Assembly (NCBI RefSeq): GCF_009862785.1
Contig: NZ_WWHU01000001.1
Span: 1,984,001-2,048,000 of the forward strand
Length of the DNA stretch: 64,000 nucleotides
Reading direction: 5' to 3'
From: Gordonia sp. SID5947
GTDB taxonomy: Bacteria; Actinomycetota; Actinomycetes; Mycobacteriales; Mycobacteriaceae
Below the pieces are notes generated by a model. It made no database searches. It was not told the origin of the DNA and was given only the letters and a program-made list of their open reading frames with translations. Below are positions 17,456-27,780 of this stretch, in pieces. The position numbers and the translations under genes were made by a program. Positions within the stretch are counted from its first letter, which is position 1, and each line of letters begins with the position of its first letter.

Positions 17456-19033
17456 TCAGTGAGCGAAATGTCGTGCGCCCGTGAGGTACAACGTGACGCC
17501 TGCCTCCGACGCCGCCTCGATGACCTCGTTGTCGCGGATGGATCCGCCGGGCTGGACCACCGCCCGGACACCCCCCGCGATGAGCACCTGCAACCCGTCG
17601 GGAAAGGGGAAGAAGGCATCCGAGGCGGCCACGCTGCCGGACGCCCGATCAGCGGCGCGTTTCACGGCGAGGTGCGCCGAGTCGACGCGGTTGACCTGGC
17701 CCATACCGACGCCGACCGACGCGCCGTCGTGGGCCAGCAGGATCGCATTCGACTTCACCGATCGGCAAGCTCGCCAGGCGAATTCGAGATCGGCAATGGT
17801 CGCGGGGTCCGCTGGGGCGCCCGCGGCCAACGTCCAGTTCGCCGGGTCGTCGCCGTCGGCGTCGAGGACATCGCGCTGCTGCATGAGGAGTCCGCCGGAG
17901 ATCGGCTTGGTCTCCACCCCGGCGCGCTGCGGCGCCGGCGCTGTCAACACCCGGATGTTCTTCTTCCGGGTCAGCACCGACAGCGCACCGTCGGCGAAAC
18001 CGGGGGCGATGATGACCTCGGTGAAGATCTCGGCGACCTGCTCGGCCATGGCGACGGTGATCTCGCGGTTCGCCGCGATCACCCCGCCGTACGCGCTCAC
18101 CGGGTCGCACGCATGGGCTTTGCGATGAGCTTCCGCGATATCGGTTCCGACGGCGATGCCACACGGATTGGCGTGCTTGATGATGGCGACGGCTGGGCCG
18201 TCGAAGTCGTGTGCGCTACGCCAGGCCGCGTCCGCATCGGTGTAGTTGTTGTAACTCATCTCCTTGCCGTGCAACTGCTCCGCGGCCGCGAGGCCGCCGC
18301 CCGCCTCGCTGAGGTAGAGCGCTGCCGCCTGGTGCGGGTTCTCGCCATAACGCAACAACGACGACCGGGTCCAGGTGGCGCCGACCCAGTCCGGGAAGGT
18401 CTCGGAGTCCGCGGACGGGGCCACCACACTGGACATCCACGATGCGACCGCCACATCGTAGTCGGCGGTATGGCGAAATGCCTTGGCTGCCAAGGCCTTG
18501 CGGTCGTCCAGCGTGAACCCGCCCGCCGACAACGCATCTTGCACGACGGTGTAGTCGGCGGGGTTCACCACCACTGCGACGGTCGGGTGGTTCTTGGCCG
18601 CCCCACGGACCATCGAGGGGCCGCCGATGTCGATCTGTTCGACACATTCATCCGGTTCCGCGCCCGACGCGACGGTCTCGGTGAACGGGTACAGGTTGAC
18701 GATGACCAGATCGAAAGCCGCGATACCGAGGTCGGCGAGTTGGTCGACGTGGCTCTGCTTGCGACTGTCCGCGAGGATTCCGGCGTGCACCATCGGATGC
18801 AACGTCTTGACCCGGCCGTCGAGGCATTCGGGGAACCCGGTCAACGTCGACACCTCGACCACCGGGACTCCGGCGCCGGCAATCGTTTTGGCCGTGGAAC
18901 CGGTGGAGACGATTTCGACACCTGCACCGTGCAGGGCCGAGGCCAGGTCGGCGAGGCCGGTCTTGTCGTAGACGCTGACCAGTGCGCGGCGGATCGGGCG
19001 TCGAGCGCCACCGGCGGGGCTCTGTGGATTCAC
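17456..19033 (-). CDS. purH: Bifunctional AICAR formyltransferase / IMP cyclohydrolase
   Basis: The 525-aa enzyme catalyses the last two steps of de novo IMP synthesis. The N-terminal MGS-like IMP cyclohydrolase domain (about 15-150) starts [13 protein letters not shown] and contains [13 protein letters not shown] and [12 protein letters not shown]. The AICAR formyltransferase domain carries the catalytic KHANPCG motif and ends [14 protein letters not shown]. Its ATG overlaps the purN stop (ATGA, 19030-19033), so purN-purH is one transcript. Length and order match mycobacterial purN-purH. Confidence 0.98.
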   Translation of the reverse strand: MNPQSPAGGARRPIRRALVSVYDKTGLADLASALHGAGVEIVSTGSTAKTIAGAGVPVVEVSTLTGFPECLDGRVKTLHPMVHAGILADSRKQSHVDQLADLGIAAFDLVIVNLYPFTETVASGAEPDECVEQIDIGGPSMVRGAAKNHPTVAVVVNPADYTVVQDALSAGGFTLDDRKALAAKAFRHTADYDVAVASWMSSVVAPSADSETFPDWVGATWTRSSLLRYGENPHQAAALYLSEAGGGLAAAEQLHGKEMSYNNYTDADAAWRSAHDFDGPAVAIIKHANPCGIAVGTDIAEAHRKAHACDPVSAYGGVIAANREITVAMAEQVAEIFTEVIIAPGFADGALSVLTRKKNIRVLTAPAPQRAGVETKPISGGLLMQQRDVLDADGDDPANWTLAAGAPADPATIADLEFAWRACRSVKSNAILLAHDGASVGVGMGQVNRVDSAHLAVKRAADRASGSVAASDAFFPFPDGLQVLIAGGVRAVVQPGGSIRDNEVIEAASEAGVTLYLTGARHFAH

Positions 19034-19665
19034 GGGATGTCGGCCTTTCGTCCGTCGATCACTACACCTTTGGTGACGAGTGCGGTCACCACGTCGGCGA
19101 GCAGCACACGCTCGACCGATTTGATTCGTTCGTGGAGCGTGTCAGCGGTGTCGTCTGCTCGCACCGCGACGGGCTCCTGCGCAAGGATCGGCCCGGTGTC
19201 CACGCCGGCGTCCACCAGGTGCACCGTTGCGCCGGTCACCTTCACGCCGTGGGCGAGAGCCTCCGCGACCCCATGCGCTCCCGGAAACGCCGGCAGCAGT
19301 GCCGGATGAGAGTTCACGATGCGACCACCGAACCGGGAGAGAAATGCGGGCCCAAGGATTTTCATGAATCCGGCGGTCACGACCCACGCCGGGTCGTATT
19401 CGGCGACCTGCTGGGTCAACCGGACATCCCAGGCTGCACGGTCGGGATGATCGGCGAGGCGGACGTCCACGAGCGGGATGTCGTGGGATGCGGCGATGTC
19501 GCCGGCGCGGCACTTCCGGTCCACCACGATGGCCACGATCCGGAACGGTGCGTCCTGGTCGACCCGTGCGAGCAACGATTCGAGAAGCGAACCGGTACCC
19601 GATGCCATCACCACGATGGGTACGCGAACCGCAGGCACGGACGGCTCTGCGGGGACTGCGTTCAC
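19030..19665 (-). CDS. purN: Phosphoribosylglycinamide formyltransferase (GART)
   Basis: The 211-aa enzyme transfers a formyl group from 10-formyl-THF to GAR in purine synthesis. It shows the nucleotide loop [13 protein letters not shown] and the catalytic set Asn-x-His in [15 protein letters not shown] with Asp in [14 protein letters not shown] 19665 is preferred over the frame opening at 19689, because TAGGCT lies 7 nt upstream (leaderless pattern) and the longer version would place this -10 element inside the coding region. It is coupled to purH by a 4-bp overlap. Confidence 0.95.
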   Translation of the reverse strand: MNAVPAEPSVPAVRVPIVVMASGTGSLLESLLARVDQDAPFRIVAIVVDRKCRAGDIAASHDIPLVDVRLADHPDRAAWDVRLTQQVAEYDPAWVVTAGFMKILGPAFLSRFGGRIVNSHPALLPAFPGAHGVAEALAHGVKVTGATVHLVDAGVDTGPILAQEPVAVRADDTADTLHERIKSVERVLLADVVTALVTKGVVIDGRKADIP

Positions 19666-19672
19666 ACCAGGA

Positions 19673-19678
19673 AGCCTA
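19673..19678 (-). promoter_or_regulatory. -10 hexamer TAGGCT of the purN-purH operon
   Basis: TAGGCT on the minus strand is separated from the purN GTG by 7 nt with no Shine-Dalgarno between them. It is the likely promoter of a leaderless purNH transcript. Confidence 0.55.
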
Positions 19679-19727
19679 GTGGGCGGCACGAATGCCGGGC
19701 TCGTCGGGGCGGTGCGCTCGCCCGCCG

Positions 19728-21188
19728 TCAGCGCGGGTCGCCGGAGTATTCGACATCCTCGTCCGACGTGCCCACGGTGTCATGATCATCGGCGGTGTCG
19801 TACTCGCCGATCTCGTCGACTGGTTCGGCACCGTCCCACTCCTCGTCGCCTTCCCACTGATCGTCCCACTCGTCCTCGGCCCAGGCGTCGTAACCTTCGT
19901 CGTACTCCCAGTCGTCGTCCGCGGTGAGGTAGTCGTCTTCGTAGCCGGACTCGTCACCCTCGAAGAATTCGTCGTCGACGTCGAGCGCCTCGCGGGCGGC
20001 GCGAGTGGACGGAAGGGTTCCGTAGATCAGCGCGACGACCATGCCGGTGACGGCTATCCACCCCAGGGTGAAGACCCCCGCGGTGGGCAATGTGACGCCG
20101 GCATCACCGAACTCGCCGAGCACCCCGCCGGCCATCGAACAGAGAACCACCATCATCGACGCGGCGACCGCACCGGCGACCGCCACGGATCGGACGTTCG
20201 CCAGCGGATCGATGTCCCGGCAGCGCCACGCCACCAGCAGCGCAATCGACGCCGGGATGACGAATCCGAGAATCCCGAGCATGCCTGCGCCGTTCTCGGG
20301 CAGCACTCCCAGGACCGGCAGCGGAGGTACCGGTCCCCCGTGGACGTCGAGCAGATCGACGGTGGCGCCGCCGACGTGGACATCGGACCCGACGAGCACC
20401 GCCGCCGCTCCGATGACGGCGTTGGGCAGGTAGAGCACCGACAGCGCGGTGAGGCCGAGGTAGCCGTCGAAATCGCTGCCCCCGCCGATCAGGTCACCGA
20501 CGACTCCCCATCCCATGACCAGTCGGATCACGACAAGTGCGGCCGCGCACGTGAGTAATGCAACCACCGCGAACATGCCCAGACGTGCGCCGCGCCGGAC
20601 CGCGGGGGTGATCCCGAAGCGGTCGTACCATTCGCTCCGACGCTGCCAGAGGATCCCCAGGGTGGCCGCCGCCGCGTGGATACCGGCCGTATAACCGAAT
20701 GCGGTCAACGCGGCGGGGCTCTGTACGGGAAAGACCGAAGATCCGTCCATCACGACGGCGAGCGAGAGCGCCGTCATCAGCATCGGGCCGCCCAGCGCCG
20801 CGAACACGACCGCCACGAGCTCGGACGTCGGACGCTCCGGGCCACTGACCGATCCCGCCATCCGCGCGGCTCCGGCAGCCACCGCAATGGTCGGGAGCAG
20901 CGGGAGCACCCCGACGGTGACGCCACTCATCGTCAGCGGCACCTGGTGGATGGCGAGCCAGATGGCGCCGACCGCGGTCGCCAGACCGTCGAGTCCGCTC
21001 CCGGCCGACAGCAGCACGGTCAGCACGACCACAGCCGTCACCAGGATCGTGACGACCGGGACGGCGAACGCGACGACGATGAGCTCACGTGCGGACCCGT
21101 CGGGCATCGTCCGCTGGGCGCGACTCGACTGCCGCATCTGGCGCAGACGCGACGCGAGGTTCTCAGCTGTTGGCGAGGGCATCATCAT
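19728..21188 (-). CDS. PerM-like integral membrane protein (DUF6350; Rv0955-like)
   Basis: The 486-aa protein has about nine to ten transmembrane helices (residues ~35-400) and a highly acidic C-terminal tail of some 85 residues rich in Asp, Glu, Tyr and Trp. It lies next to purN and the DUF5336 gene, exactly as Rv0955 does in M. tuberculosis, where it is called PerM and linked to cell division and persistence. Three successive ATG codons at 21188, 21185 and 21182 are possible starts. No Shine-Dalgarno is obvious. Confidence 0.85.
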   Translation of the reverse strand: MMMPSPTAENLASRLRQMRQSSRAQRTMPDGSARELIVVAFAVPVVTILVTAVVVLTVLLSAGSGLDGLATAVGAIWLAIHQVPLTMSGVTVGVLPLLPTIAVAAGAARMAGSVSGPERPTSELVAVVFAALGGPMLMTALSLAVVMDGSSVFPVQSPAALTAFGYTAGIHAAAATLGILWQRRSEWYDRFGITPAVRRGARLGMFAVVALLTCAAALVVIRLVMGWGVVGDLIGGGSDFDGYLGLTALSVLYLPNAVIGAAAVLVGSDVHVGGATVDLLDVHGGPVPPLPVLGVLPENGAGMLGILGFVIPASIALLVAWRCRDIDPLANVRSVAVAGAVAASMMVVLCSMAGGVLGEFGDAGVTLPTAGVFTLGWIAVTGMVVALIYGTLPSTRAAREALDVDDEFFEGDESGYEDDYLTADDDWEYDEGYDAWAEDEWDDQWEGDEEWDGAEPVDEIGEYDTADDHDTVGTSDEDVEYSGDPR

Positions 21189-21297
21189 GAGAGTGACACG
21201 ACCCAACCGTCACACCCGGCAGACGCGCCGCGCCAACCTCAGAAAGCGACACCCGTCGCAGGCGTCGCACGTCGACGGTGCGAGGTCCGTGCAGCGC

Positions 21298-21328
21298 GAC
21301 GCCCCGCCGACGATGTCGACGGGGCGTC
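21298..21328 (-). terminator. Hairpin terminator downstream of the DUF5336 gene
   Basis: GACGCCCCG (21298-21306) pairs perfectly with CGGGGCGTC (21320-21328), with an extra CGAC/GTCG inner stem around a GAT loop. It lies 22 bp beyond the stop of the minus-strand DUF5336 gene and upstream of the PerM-like gene. Confidence 0.7.
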
Positions 21329-21349
21329 CGTTGGTGCGTTGCGCGGAGG

Positions 21350-22498
21350 TCAGTGACCGCCGGACTGCTCCGGTTTGTTGATGGCGGTCGTCGCGTCCTC
21401 ACTGCCGCCCTGAGCGGCCGGCCGGGCGCCGGCGGTGTAATCGGCCGACGTCTCGGACGCCCCCGCGGTGGCGCTGTACCCGCCAGGTGACGCGGGCGCC
21501 GCCTGCGACGACCCGTAGGCCGACGCACCGTAACCGGGCTGTGCGGCGCTGCTCGAGCCGTAGCCGGGTTGTGTCGACGATGAACCCGACGTGCCATAGG
21601 CATCCCCGTACGGCGACGCGCTCTGCGCCTGACCGGGGGCCTGCGCGTCGCCGTAGCCGGCCGACGAGGACTGGGCGTCCCCCTGGGCCTCCGGCGCCTG
21701 GGACATGACCTGCGTCTGCGGCGTCGCGTCGGCCGCGCCTGCCCGCTCCGTGGCGGGGGATGCGGTATCAGGCGCAGCCTTGACGAAGTCCAGCACCAGC
21801 AACAACCAGAACACGGCGAGCGCCGCGACGATCAGCGACAGCACGAGCTGGGTGTAGTCGATTCCCGAGTTCGCGATGAACTCCGACCCCCTCGACGCGG
21901 TGTGGATCACCGCGAAGATGTCTGTGATCGCAACGGCGACCGCGCTCGCCGCGATCACCGGCACGAAGATCTTGGTCTCGATTCTCGGATGCAAGGTCAG
22001 CACCGACAGCAGGGCGATGAACGCCATGTACGGCAGGTAGGCGCCGAGATTCCAGAAGCTCACGATCGCGTTGACGCCGGCCACTGCCGCGACGGCGATG
22101 GCGAGCAGCTGACCGATGTTCGCCGGCAGGCCCTGCCCCTGCGGCTTGGGTGCGGTGGAACCGTACTGCCCATAACCCTGCGGGTACTGCTGCTGGCCGT
22201 AGTTCTGCGGATACTGCTGCTGGCCATAGTTCTGCGGGTACTGCTGCTGCCCGTAGTTCTGCGGGTACTGCTGCTGCCCGTAGTTCTGCGGGTACTGCTG
22301 CTGCCCGTAGTTCTGCGGGTACTGCTGACCGTAGGTCGGCTGCTGGCCATAGCCTTGTTGGCCCTGTCCTTGCTGGCCCTGTCCCTGCTGGTCATATCCC
22401 GGCTGCTGCCCGTAGCCCGCACCTTCCTGGTGGCCGGACTGTGAGTAGCCGCCGTACTGCCCGTAACCCTGTTGGCCGGATCCCGGTTGGTAGGTCAT
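21350..22498 (-). CDS. DUF5336 membrane protein with Gln/Tyr/Gly repeats (Rv0954-like, 34 kDa antigen family)
   Basis: The 382-aa protein begins [17 protein letters not shown]. The N-terminal ~115 residues consist of Gln/Gly/Tyr/Pro repeats, including about five QQYPQNYGQ nonapeptides. A central four-helix membrane domain (about 125-240, e.g. [20 protein letters not shown]) is the conserved DUF5336 core. The C-terminal ~140 residues are Ser/Ala/Gly/Tyr-rich and probably disordered. ATG 22498 follows GGAG with 6 nt spacing. The M. tuberculosis relative Rv0954 is reported to be linked to the division machinery; the same role here is inference. Confidence 0.87.
   Translation of the reverse strand: MTYQPGSGQQGYGQYGGYSQSGHQEGAGYGQQPGYDQQGQGQQGQGQQGYGQQPTYGQQYPQNYGQQQYPQNYGQQQYPQNYGQQQYPQNYGQQQYPQNYGQQQYPQGYGQYGSTAPKPQGQGLPANIGQLLAIAVAAVAGVNAIVSFWNLGAYLPYMAFIALLSVLTLHPRIETKIFVPVIAASAVAVAITDIFAVIHTASRGSEFIANSGIDYTQLVLSLIVAALAVFWLLLVLDFVKAAPDTASPATERAGAADATPQTQVMSQAPEAQGDAQSSSAGYGDAQAPGQAQSASPYGDAYGTSGSSSTQPGYGSSSAAQPGYGASAYGSSQAAPASPGGYSATAGASETSADYTAGARPAAQGGSEDATTAINKPEQSGGH
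22180..22336. repeat. 27-bp coding tandem repeat (QQYPQNYGQ units)
   Basis: Five to six nearly identical 27-bp units encode QQYPQNYGQ in the DUF5336 protein. The central copies are identical at DNA level, indicating recent expansion. Unit loss or gain keeps the frame. Confidence 0.85.
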
Positions 22499-22630
22499 CG
22501 CATCTCCTGCTCAGTCGTCTCTGCCCCCGCGGTGAGCGCATGTACCGGGCCCCACGCTAGTACATGTTTTTCGCAGCCCCCACGGGATGGGATTCACCGC
22601 CGGGCCCGATGCCGCGATGACCTGCGCCTT

Positions 22631-24655
22631 CTACCACTGATGCGCACTTCCGCGGTCCGCGTACCACTGGATCAGTGAGTAATCGTCCACGGACTTGGGG
22701 TCGATGTTGACATCGGCGCGTCCCGCCAGGATGCCGGTCACCGGGACCTCGAGTTTCTTGCCGGTCCGGGTATGCGGGATACCCGGAGCCTCGATCACCT
22801 CGTCGGGCACGTGACGTGGCGACAACCTGGTCCGAACCTCCGACGCGATGCGTGCGGTCAACTGGTCGTCGAGGTTCGCGCCCGGCACGAGCGTGACGAA
22901 GAGCGGCATCCAATATGTTCCGCGCGGGCCGTCCACGCCGAGCACGAAGGCCTCGGCGATCTCGTCGATCCCCTCCACCACCTCGTAGATGTCGGCCGAC
23001 CCCATGCGGATTCCGTGCCGGTTCAATGTGGCGTCGCTGCGACCGTGGATGATCATCGACCCGCGATCGGTCACCGTGACCCAATCGCCGTGCCGCCACA
23101 CCGGTTCTGGCGGTGGCGAGGCCCACTCGTGCGTGAAGTACGCATCGCGGTACCGGGCCCCGTCGGGGTCATTCCAGAACGCGACGGGCATCGACGGCAT
23201 CGGCGCGGTGATGACCATCTCTCCGACCTCGTCGATCAGCGGCGTACGGTCGGGCGCCCAACTCTCCAGGGCCACCCCCAGATACCGGACCGAGAGCTCG
23301 CCGGCGACGACCGGGACACCGACCGAACCGCCGGCAAAGGCTGTGACCACGTCGGTACCGCCGCTGATGGATGAGATCGGCAGGCCCGCCTTCACGTTGT
23401 CGTCGACCCAGGTGAACAGGTCGGCCGCGAGAGTCGATCCGGTGCTGCCGAGCGTCCGCAGAGCGGCAAGGTCGTGATCCCGCCCCGGATGCAGGCCCGC
23501 CTTGCGGGAGGCCTGCAGCTGCCCTGGACTGGTACCGAAATAGGTGACTCCTTCGGATTCGACGATCTGCCAGAGTCGATCGGCATCGGGAAAGAGCGGA
23601 GAGCCGCTGTAACAGACTATCCTTGTGCCGCAGAGCAATCCGGCGACCTGAAAGTTCCACATCATCCAGCTGAGTGCGGTCTGCCAGAAGAATACGTCGT
23701 CGGGTCCCAGATCCCCGTGCAGTCCAGCCGCCTTGAGGTGTTCGACGACGACGCCACCGTGGCCGTGGACGATGCCCTTGGGCTTGCCGGTGGTGCCGGA
23801 ACTGAACAAGACCCAGAGCGGGTGGTCGAACGGAACCGATGCCGGCTCGAGAGCCTCCTCCCCTCGGGCGCCGATCGCATCCGCGTAGTCGATCCGACGA
23901 CGTGGCCCGGAACCCGGTTCTGCGTCGACAGCGCCATCACCTGATGCGGCACCATCCGGTGGTCGCACCACGATGTGCGCGACGAGTCCCGGCAGGAGAT
24001 CGGCCAGCGCGGCACTGTCGGCACACTTGTCGACGGCCTTGCCGTTGTACCGATAACCCGCTGCGGTGACGAGGACCTTCGGGTCCAGTTGCGCGAGCCG
24101 GCCTGCTGCCCCCTCCGGCGCGTAGTCCTGCCCACAGCCCGACCAGATGGCACCGACGTGCGCGGTGCCGAGGAATGCGATGACGGCCTCGGGGATGTCG
24201 GGTAGGTAGGCGGCCACCACATCCCCGACGCCGACACCGAGATCGGTCAGTGTCCGCGCGAACCCGACGACCTGTTCGGTCAGTTCCGACCACGCGACCT
24301 CGGTCCGTCCACCCTCCTCGTCGACACCGACGATCGCCGCGCCCCGCCGGTCGGTGTGCCGCATGATCGCGGATACGTAGTTGAGCCGCACGTCGGGGAA
24401 CCACCGTGCGCCCGGCATCTCGCGATTCGCCAGTACATCGGTGTCGTCGACCAACCCGCGCCCGTCGGCGGTCTCGGCGATGTCATCGAGATCGTAGAAG
24501 TCCCACAACGCGCGCCAGAACTGTGCAGGCTCGTCGACCGACCACTGCCACAGTTCCGCGTAGTCTGAGAGTGCCCGGCCCGACCGCTCGCGCGCGGCGG
24601 TGGCAAACGAATCGATGTATGTGGACCGGGAAGTGCTCTGCCGGGAATCGCTCAC
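22631..24655 (-). CDS. Acetoacetate-CoA ligase (acetoacetyl-CoA synthetase)
   Basis: The 674-aa ANL-superfamily ligase activates acetoacetate to acetoacetyl-CoA with ATP. It carries the long N-terminal region typical of acetoacetyl-CoA synthetase (FWRALWDFYDL, MPGARWFPDVRLNYV), the AMP loop FSSGTTGKPKGIVHGHGG and the C-terminal GKKLEVPVTGILAG lysine motif. GTG 24655 is chosen because GAGG precedes it; the frame opens at 24679. As the last gene of the leucine operon it would recycle the acetoacetate released by the HMG-CoA lyase step. Confidence 0.9.
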   Translation of the reverse strand: MSDSRQSTSRSTYIDSFATAARERSGRALSDYAELWQWSVDEPAQFWRALWDFYDLDDIAETADGRGLVDDTDVLANREMPGARWFPDVRLNYVSAIMRHTDRRGAAIVGVDEEGGRTEVAWSELTEQVVGFARTLTDLGVGVGDVVAAYLPDIPEAVIAFLGTAHVGAIWSGCGQDYAPEGAAGRLAQLDPKVLVTAAGYRYNGKAVDKCADSAALADLLPGLVAHIVVRPPDGAASGDGAVDAEPGSGPRRRIDYADAIGARGEEALEPASVPFDHPLWVLFSSGTTGKPKGIVHGHGGVVVEHLKAAGLHGDLGPDDVFFWQTALSWMMWNFQVAGLLCGTRIVCYSGSPLFPDADRLWQIVESEGVTYFGTSPGQLQASRKAGLHPGRDHDLAALRTLGSTGSTLAADLFTWVDDNVKAGLPISSISGGTDVVTAFAGGSVGVPVVAGELSVRYLGVALESWAPDRTPLIDEVGEMVITAPMPSMPVAFWNDPDGARYRDAYFTHEWASPPPEPVWRHGDWVTVTDRGSMIIHGRSDATLNRHGIRMGSADIYEVVEGIDEIAEAFVLGVDGPRGTYWMPLFVTLVPGANLDDQLTARIASEVRTRLSPRHVPDEVIEAPGIPHTRTGKKLEVPVTGILAGRADVNIDPKSVDDYSLIQWYADRGSAHQW

Positions 24656-24675
24656 GTTTCCTCGCTCGCCTCGTC

Positions 24676-26306
24676 TCACAACCCGAGGATGTCGACTGCT
24701 TCGGCACGCATCTGCACCTTGCGCACCTTGCCCGTCACCGTCATCGGGAATTCCTCGACCACATGCACATATCGCGGGATCTTGTGCCGGGCGATCTTGC
24801 CGGCAGCGAACGCATGCAGATCGTCTTTCGTGAAATCGGTTGCGCCGTCCCGCAACCGAATCCAGGCCATCAATTCCTCGCCGTACCTGTCGTCGGGCAC
24901 GCCGATGACCTGTGCGTCGAGGATGTCGGGGTGGGTGTAGAGGAATTCCTCGATCTCCCGGGGGTAGATGTTCTCACCCCGCGGATCACCATGTCCTTGA
25001 TCCTTCCGGTGATCCGGACGTATCCGTTGTCGTCCATCACGGCGAGGTCACCGGTGTGCATCCAACCCTCGGCGTCGAGTGCGTCGGCGGTCTTCTCCGG
25101 CTCGTTCCAGTAGCCCTTCATCACCGAGTACCCCTTGGTGCAGAACTCACCGGTCTCGCCGCGTGCCAACGTGTCGCCCGTACCCGGGTCGACGACCTTG
25201 ATCTCGAGATGTGGACCGACCCGTCCGACCGTGGCCACCCGCAGCTCGAGGGGATCGTCCACCCGGGTCTGGGTGGAGACCGGCGAGGTCTCGGTCATGC
25301 CATAACAGATCGACACCTCGCTCATGTGCATCCGCTCGACGACCTGGCGCATCACGTGTTCCGGACACGGGGAACCGGCCATGATTCCGGTCCGCAGGCT
25401 CGACAGGTCGAAACCCGCTGCCCCGCCGGCCTCGTCGAGAAGAGCGAGCTCCGCGATGAACATCGTCGGAACCCCGTAGAGGCTGGTACAGCGATATTCC
25501 GACACCGCGGCCAGCGTGGCCCTCGGGTCGAACGCCGGCGCCGGAATGACCATGGCGGCGCCGTGGCTGGTGGCCGCGAGGTTGCCCATCACCATGCCGA
25601 AGCAGTGGTAGAACGGCACCGGCAGACAGATCCGATCGTCCTCGGTGTAGTCGAGCAGCTCTCCCACCAGGTAACCGTTGTTACCGATGTTGCGATGAGA
25701 AAGCGTGGCGCCCTTGGGGAATCCGGTGGTCCCCGAGGTGTACTGGATGTTGATGGCGTCGTCCGGCGACAGCGATCCCGCGATCTCCGCGACCCTGGCA
25801 GACTCGGCGGCGGTCGGCTCGGCCAGCATCCCCGCCCAGTCCGAGGACTCGAACAGAACGACCTCGCGGAGGTCGGGGCAGCGGGGCCGCGCGGCCGCGA
25901 GCATCGTCGCGTACGCGGAATCCTTGAACTGTTCGGCCGCGATCACCACGCTGGCGCCCGACTGTGCCAGCGCGTACTCGATCTCGTTCTGCCGGTAGGC
26001 GGGGTTGAGGTTGACCAGGATCGCACCGACCTCGGCCGTCGCGTACTGGGTCAAGACCCACTCGAACCGGTTGGGCGACCAGAGCCCTACGCGATCACCG
26101 GGATCCACCCCGCGACGGACCAGCCCCGCAGCAAGTGCCCGCACATCGTGGAGGAACTCGGTGTACGTCCACTGCCGCCCGGCAGCGGCATCGATGAGCG
26201 CGACGTTGTCACCGAACGCCGCCGCCGTTCGGGCCAGCGTCGCGCCGATCGTCTCGGTCAGCAGATCCGGGCTGTCCTCGCCCCGCGAATATGCCGGTTC
26301 GGTCAT
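24676..26306 (-). pseudogene. FadD35-like acyl-CoA synthetase, frameshifted near the C-terminus
   Basis: This is an AMP-forming fatty acid-CoA ligase of about 543 aa once repaired. It shows the AMP loop [16 protein letters not shown], the YGMTETSP motif, the [16 protein letters not shown] motif and the hinge RIKDMVIRG. After the hinge the frame is lost; the expected [13 protein letters not shown] continuation and the C-terminal domain (ending AVDILGL) are in another frame. Adding one G to the GGGG run at 24977-24980 restores everything. ATG 26306 follows GGAG. It ends 20 bp before the acetoacetyl-CoA synthetase start. The neighbourhood equals that of M. tuberculosis FadD35. Confidence 0.85.
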
Positions 26307-26374
26307 GATCGGGCTCCGATTCCTTTTCGGCCGCGTCAGCGGCGTTCCTTCTCGGCCGCGCCAGCGGCGTTCTC

Positions 26375-27277
26375 TCAATGGTGCTCGGTAGATGACGAGT
26401 CCTCATCGGACTCCGGGACGCCCTGGGTGGCAACGACTCTCGCCAGCACCACCTCGGCCTGCCGCAACACCGGGCCGTCGATCATCTGTCCGTCGATGCT
26501 GAACACCCCACCCTGGTATTCGGCGGAGCCCTCCACCACGCGCTGCGCCCAGCGGACTTCCTCCTCCGACGGTCGATACCCGTCGCGGATGTAGGGCACC
26601 TGCGAAGGGTGGATACATGCCGTCGCGGTGTAACCCAACGCGACCGCATCGCGGACCTCGGAGATGAGCCCCGCGATGTCCGGGATGTCGAGGTGGACGG
26701 AGTCCACCGCGAACTTGCCATGGGCCGCAGCCGCGATCCTCGTCGACGAACGAACCCACCGGGCCACGTCACGGTACGAACCGGGCCGCTCCTCGTCCGG
26801 CCCGAACCGGCTCGATTTGCCACCCAGACCGGCGACCAGATCCTCGGCACCCCACATCAGCCCGATGCAGTTCACGGCGGCGGCGATCTCGTGGGCACGG
26901 GTCGCACCCAGCGGGGTCTCGATGAGCGCGATGGTCTGCAGCGCGGTGTCGATGATGGAGTCGACGTCTTCGGCCTTGGCCTGCATCACCACCCGATAGT
27001 TGGTGTCGCCGATGGCCGCCAGATCGCGGCGATAGTCGCCCGTGCCCGCCGGATTGATCCGGACGATCGTGCGACCCGGGTCGAGCGGGTTGGCCACGAG
27101 CGCCTCACGCGCCGCCACGCGGTTCTCGGGTGAGACGGCGTCCTCGAGGTCGATGATCACCACGTCCGCACGGTCGAGCGCTTTCTGATACCGCTCGGGG
27201 CGGTCCGCCGGGCAGAAAAGCATGGCGGGTCCCGGGGGTGTCCAGGCGTTGATCAATTGCGGGCTGTCGAAATTCAT
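26375..27277 (-). CDS. CitE/HpcH-type CoA-ester lyase
   Basis: The 300-aa TIM-barrel enzyme of the HpcH/HpaI aldolase family cleaves beta-hydroxyacyl-CoA esters. Visible are the start [17 protein letters not shown], the metal-site acids in [11 protein letters not shown], the substrate Arg in IVRINP, the second acid ALIETPLGA, and [15 protein letters not shown]. The M. tuberculosis counterpart Rv2498c has been described as an HMG-CoA/citramalyl-CoA lyase in leucine and itaconate use. ATG 27277 is preferred (GGAG 7 nt before); a GTG directly precedes it. Confidence 0.88.
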   Translation of the reverse strand: MNFDSPQLINAWTPPGPAMLFCPADRPERYQKALDRADVVIIDLEDAVSPENRVAAREALVANPLDPGRTIVRINPAGTGDYRRDLAAIGDTNYRVVMQAKAEDVDSIIDTALQTIALIETPLGATRAHEIAAAVNCIGLMWGAEDLVAGLGGKSSRFGPDEERPGSYRDVARWVRSSTRIAAAAHGKFAVDSVHLDIPDIAGLISEVRDAVALGYTATACIHPSQVPYIRDGYRPSEEEVRWAQRVVEGSAEYQGGVFSIDGQMIDGPVLRQAEVVLARVVATQGVPESDEDSSSTEHH

Positions 27278-27279
27278 CA

Positions 27280-27780
27280 CTACTCCACTGGCTTCTTTCG
27301 CACCAGCGTGGCCCGTGCGGCGCGCGCAACGACCTCGCCGTGCTGATTGCGTCCGATGTGGGTCAAGTTCACCACGCCTTCGCCGGGACGTGACTTCGAT
27401 TCCCGCCTACCCGTGCATTCGGTCTCGGCGTATAGGGTGTCGCCCGCGAACAACGGCGCGGGAAACGCCACCTCGCTGAAACCCAGATTCGCGACGAGGG
27501 TGCCCTGCGTCAGCTGCGAGACCGACAACCCGACGATGGTCGACAGCGTGAACATCGAGTTGATCAGCCGCTGACCACCGAATCCGGGCTGTTCCGCCGA
27601 CCACGCCGCGTCCAGATGCAAGGCCTGGGTGTTCATCGTGAGCGTGGTGAACAGCACGTTGTCCGCCTCGGTGACGGTGCGACCGGGCCGATGTTCGTAG
27701 AGGGTCCCTTCTGCGAACTCGTCGAACCACAGGCCGCGCTGGACGATGCGGGCTGCCGGGCCGACGCGCTCCTCACTCAT
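27280..27780 (-). CDS. MaoC-like hot-dog hydratase (Rv2499c-like)
   Basis: The 166-aa protein has the MaoC dehydratase fold, with the segments TVTEADNVLFTTLTMNTQALHLD and FPAPLFAGDTLYAETE. In the leucine operon it is well placed to hydrate methylglutaconyl-CoA to HMG-CoA (inference from order; family members also hydrate mesaconyl-CoA-type substrates). The ATG overlaps the acyl-CoA dehydrogenase stop (ATGA) and its TAG stop touches the citE start. Confidence 0.87.
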   Translation of the reverse strand: MSEERVGPAARIVQRGLWFDEFAEGTLYEHRPGRTVTEADNVLFTTLTMNTQALHLDAAWSAEQPGFGGQRLINSMFTLSTIVGLSVSQLTQGTLVANLGFSEVAFPAPLFAGDTLYAETECTGRRESKSRPGEGVVNLTHIGRNQHGEVVARAARATLVRKKPVE

